NCBI RefSeq assembly: GCF_002904335.1
Contig: NZ_PPHF01000037.1
Location: 62,001 to 126,000, forward strand
DNA: 64,000 nucleotides
From: Amycolatopsis sp. CA-126428
GTDB lineage: Bacteria; Actinomycetota; Actinomycetes; Mycobacteriales; Pseudonocardiaceae
Reading direction: 5' to 3'
The notes beneath the pieces were generated by a model, which was not told the origin of the DNA, made no database searches, and saw only the letters and a list, made by a program, of their open reading frames with translations. Made by a program: the position numbers and the translations under genes. Below, in pieces: positions 63,963-64,000 of this stretch (position 1 is the stretch's first letter; each line of letters begins with the position of its first letter).

Positions 63963-64000
63963 GGGGATATTCGACCACGACGTTTCGCAACCGGACACCC

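Overview
The window is about 72% G+C, uses many GTG starts and short start/stop overlaps, and carries actinobacterial hallmarks: acylphosphatase-smc-ftsY order, KdpFABC-DE, an ECF41-type sigma factor, LmrA-type TetR and PucR regulators. It looks like an ordinary chromosomal stretch of a filamentous actinomycete, most probably Pseudonocardiaceae (Amycolatopsis-like). The genus is inferred from gene content and style, not from a marker gene. No rRNA, tRNA, CRISPR array, insertion sequence, prophage or natural-product cluster was recognised.

Layout. 0-2.6 kb: end of a secreted phosphatase, an MFS transporter and a TolB-like exported protein. 2.6-12.1 kb: a myo-inositol catabolic locus. One leftward operon runs iolE - binding lipoprotein - permease - ATPase - iolC - iolB - iolD. 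It diverges from lacI-type regulator - iolG across two palindromic operators. 12.3-14.2 kb: asnB. 14.3-22.5 kb: high-affinity K+ uptake (27-aa peptide, kdpF, A, B, C, D, E, small membrane protein) behind a repeat array that is probably the KdpE target. 22.5-24.4 kb: flavin monooxygenase-like gene divergent from a TetR gene. 24.4-34.3 kb: Pro/Thr-rich membrane protein, acylphosphatase, smc, then a leftward anmK - sodium symporter - DUF3455 group inserted before ftsY. 34.3-42.9 kb: small genes, an IclR regulator divergent from malate synthase plus a CitE-like lyase (DUF6986), a DUF2786 gene, a broken dicarboxylate symporter gene, DoxX and MarR. 43-56.3 kb: purine catabolism, consisting of pucR divergent from xdhB-xdhC-8-oxoguanine deaminase-xdhA; uraD-uraH-uricase-tetR; a HTH gene; and allantoinase-allantoicase. 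An alpha-galactosidase sits in the middle. 56.3-64 kb: metal-dependent hydrolase, CoA-binding protein, O-acetylhomoserine sulfhydrylase, VOC protein, SDR, LysR, sigJ-like ECF factor, FhuF-like protein and 23S rRNA methyltransferase.

How the parts connect. The purine genes form almost a full path from xanthine (or 8-oxoguanine) to urate, allantoin, allantoate and ureidoglycolate. The aceB/IclR locus 17 kb upstream would take the released glyoxylate into malate. The one missing step, ureidoglycolate to glyoxylate and urea, makes the DUF6986 lyase beside aceB a reasonable suspect. The inositol locus has import and the steps from inositol to the acyclic 2-deoxy-5-keto-gluconate phosphate, but lacks iolJ and iolA here.

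The most notable observations are a dctA gene with an internal frameshifting deletion, a leaderless uraD promoter with a perfect operator next to an unusual HTH protein, an anmK-symporter pair hinting at anhydro-muropeptide sugar uptake, a five-unit repeat array before kdp, and a textbook ECF41 promoter that corrects the sigJ start. I did not find an unmistakably novel multi-gene system.
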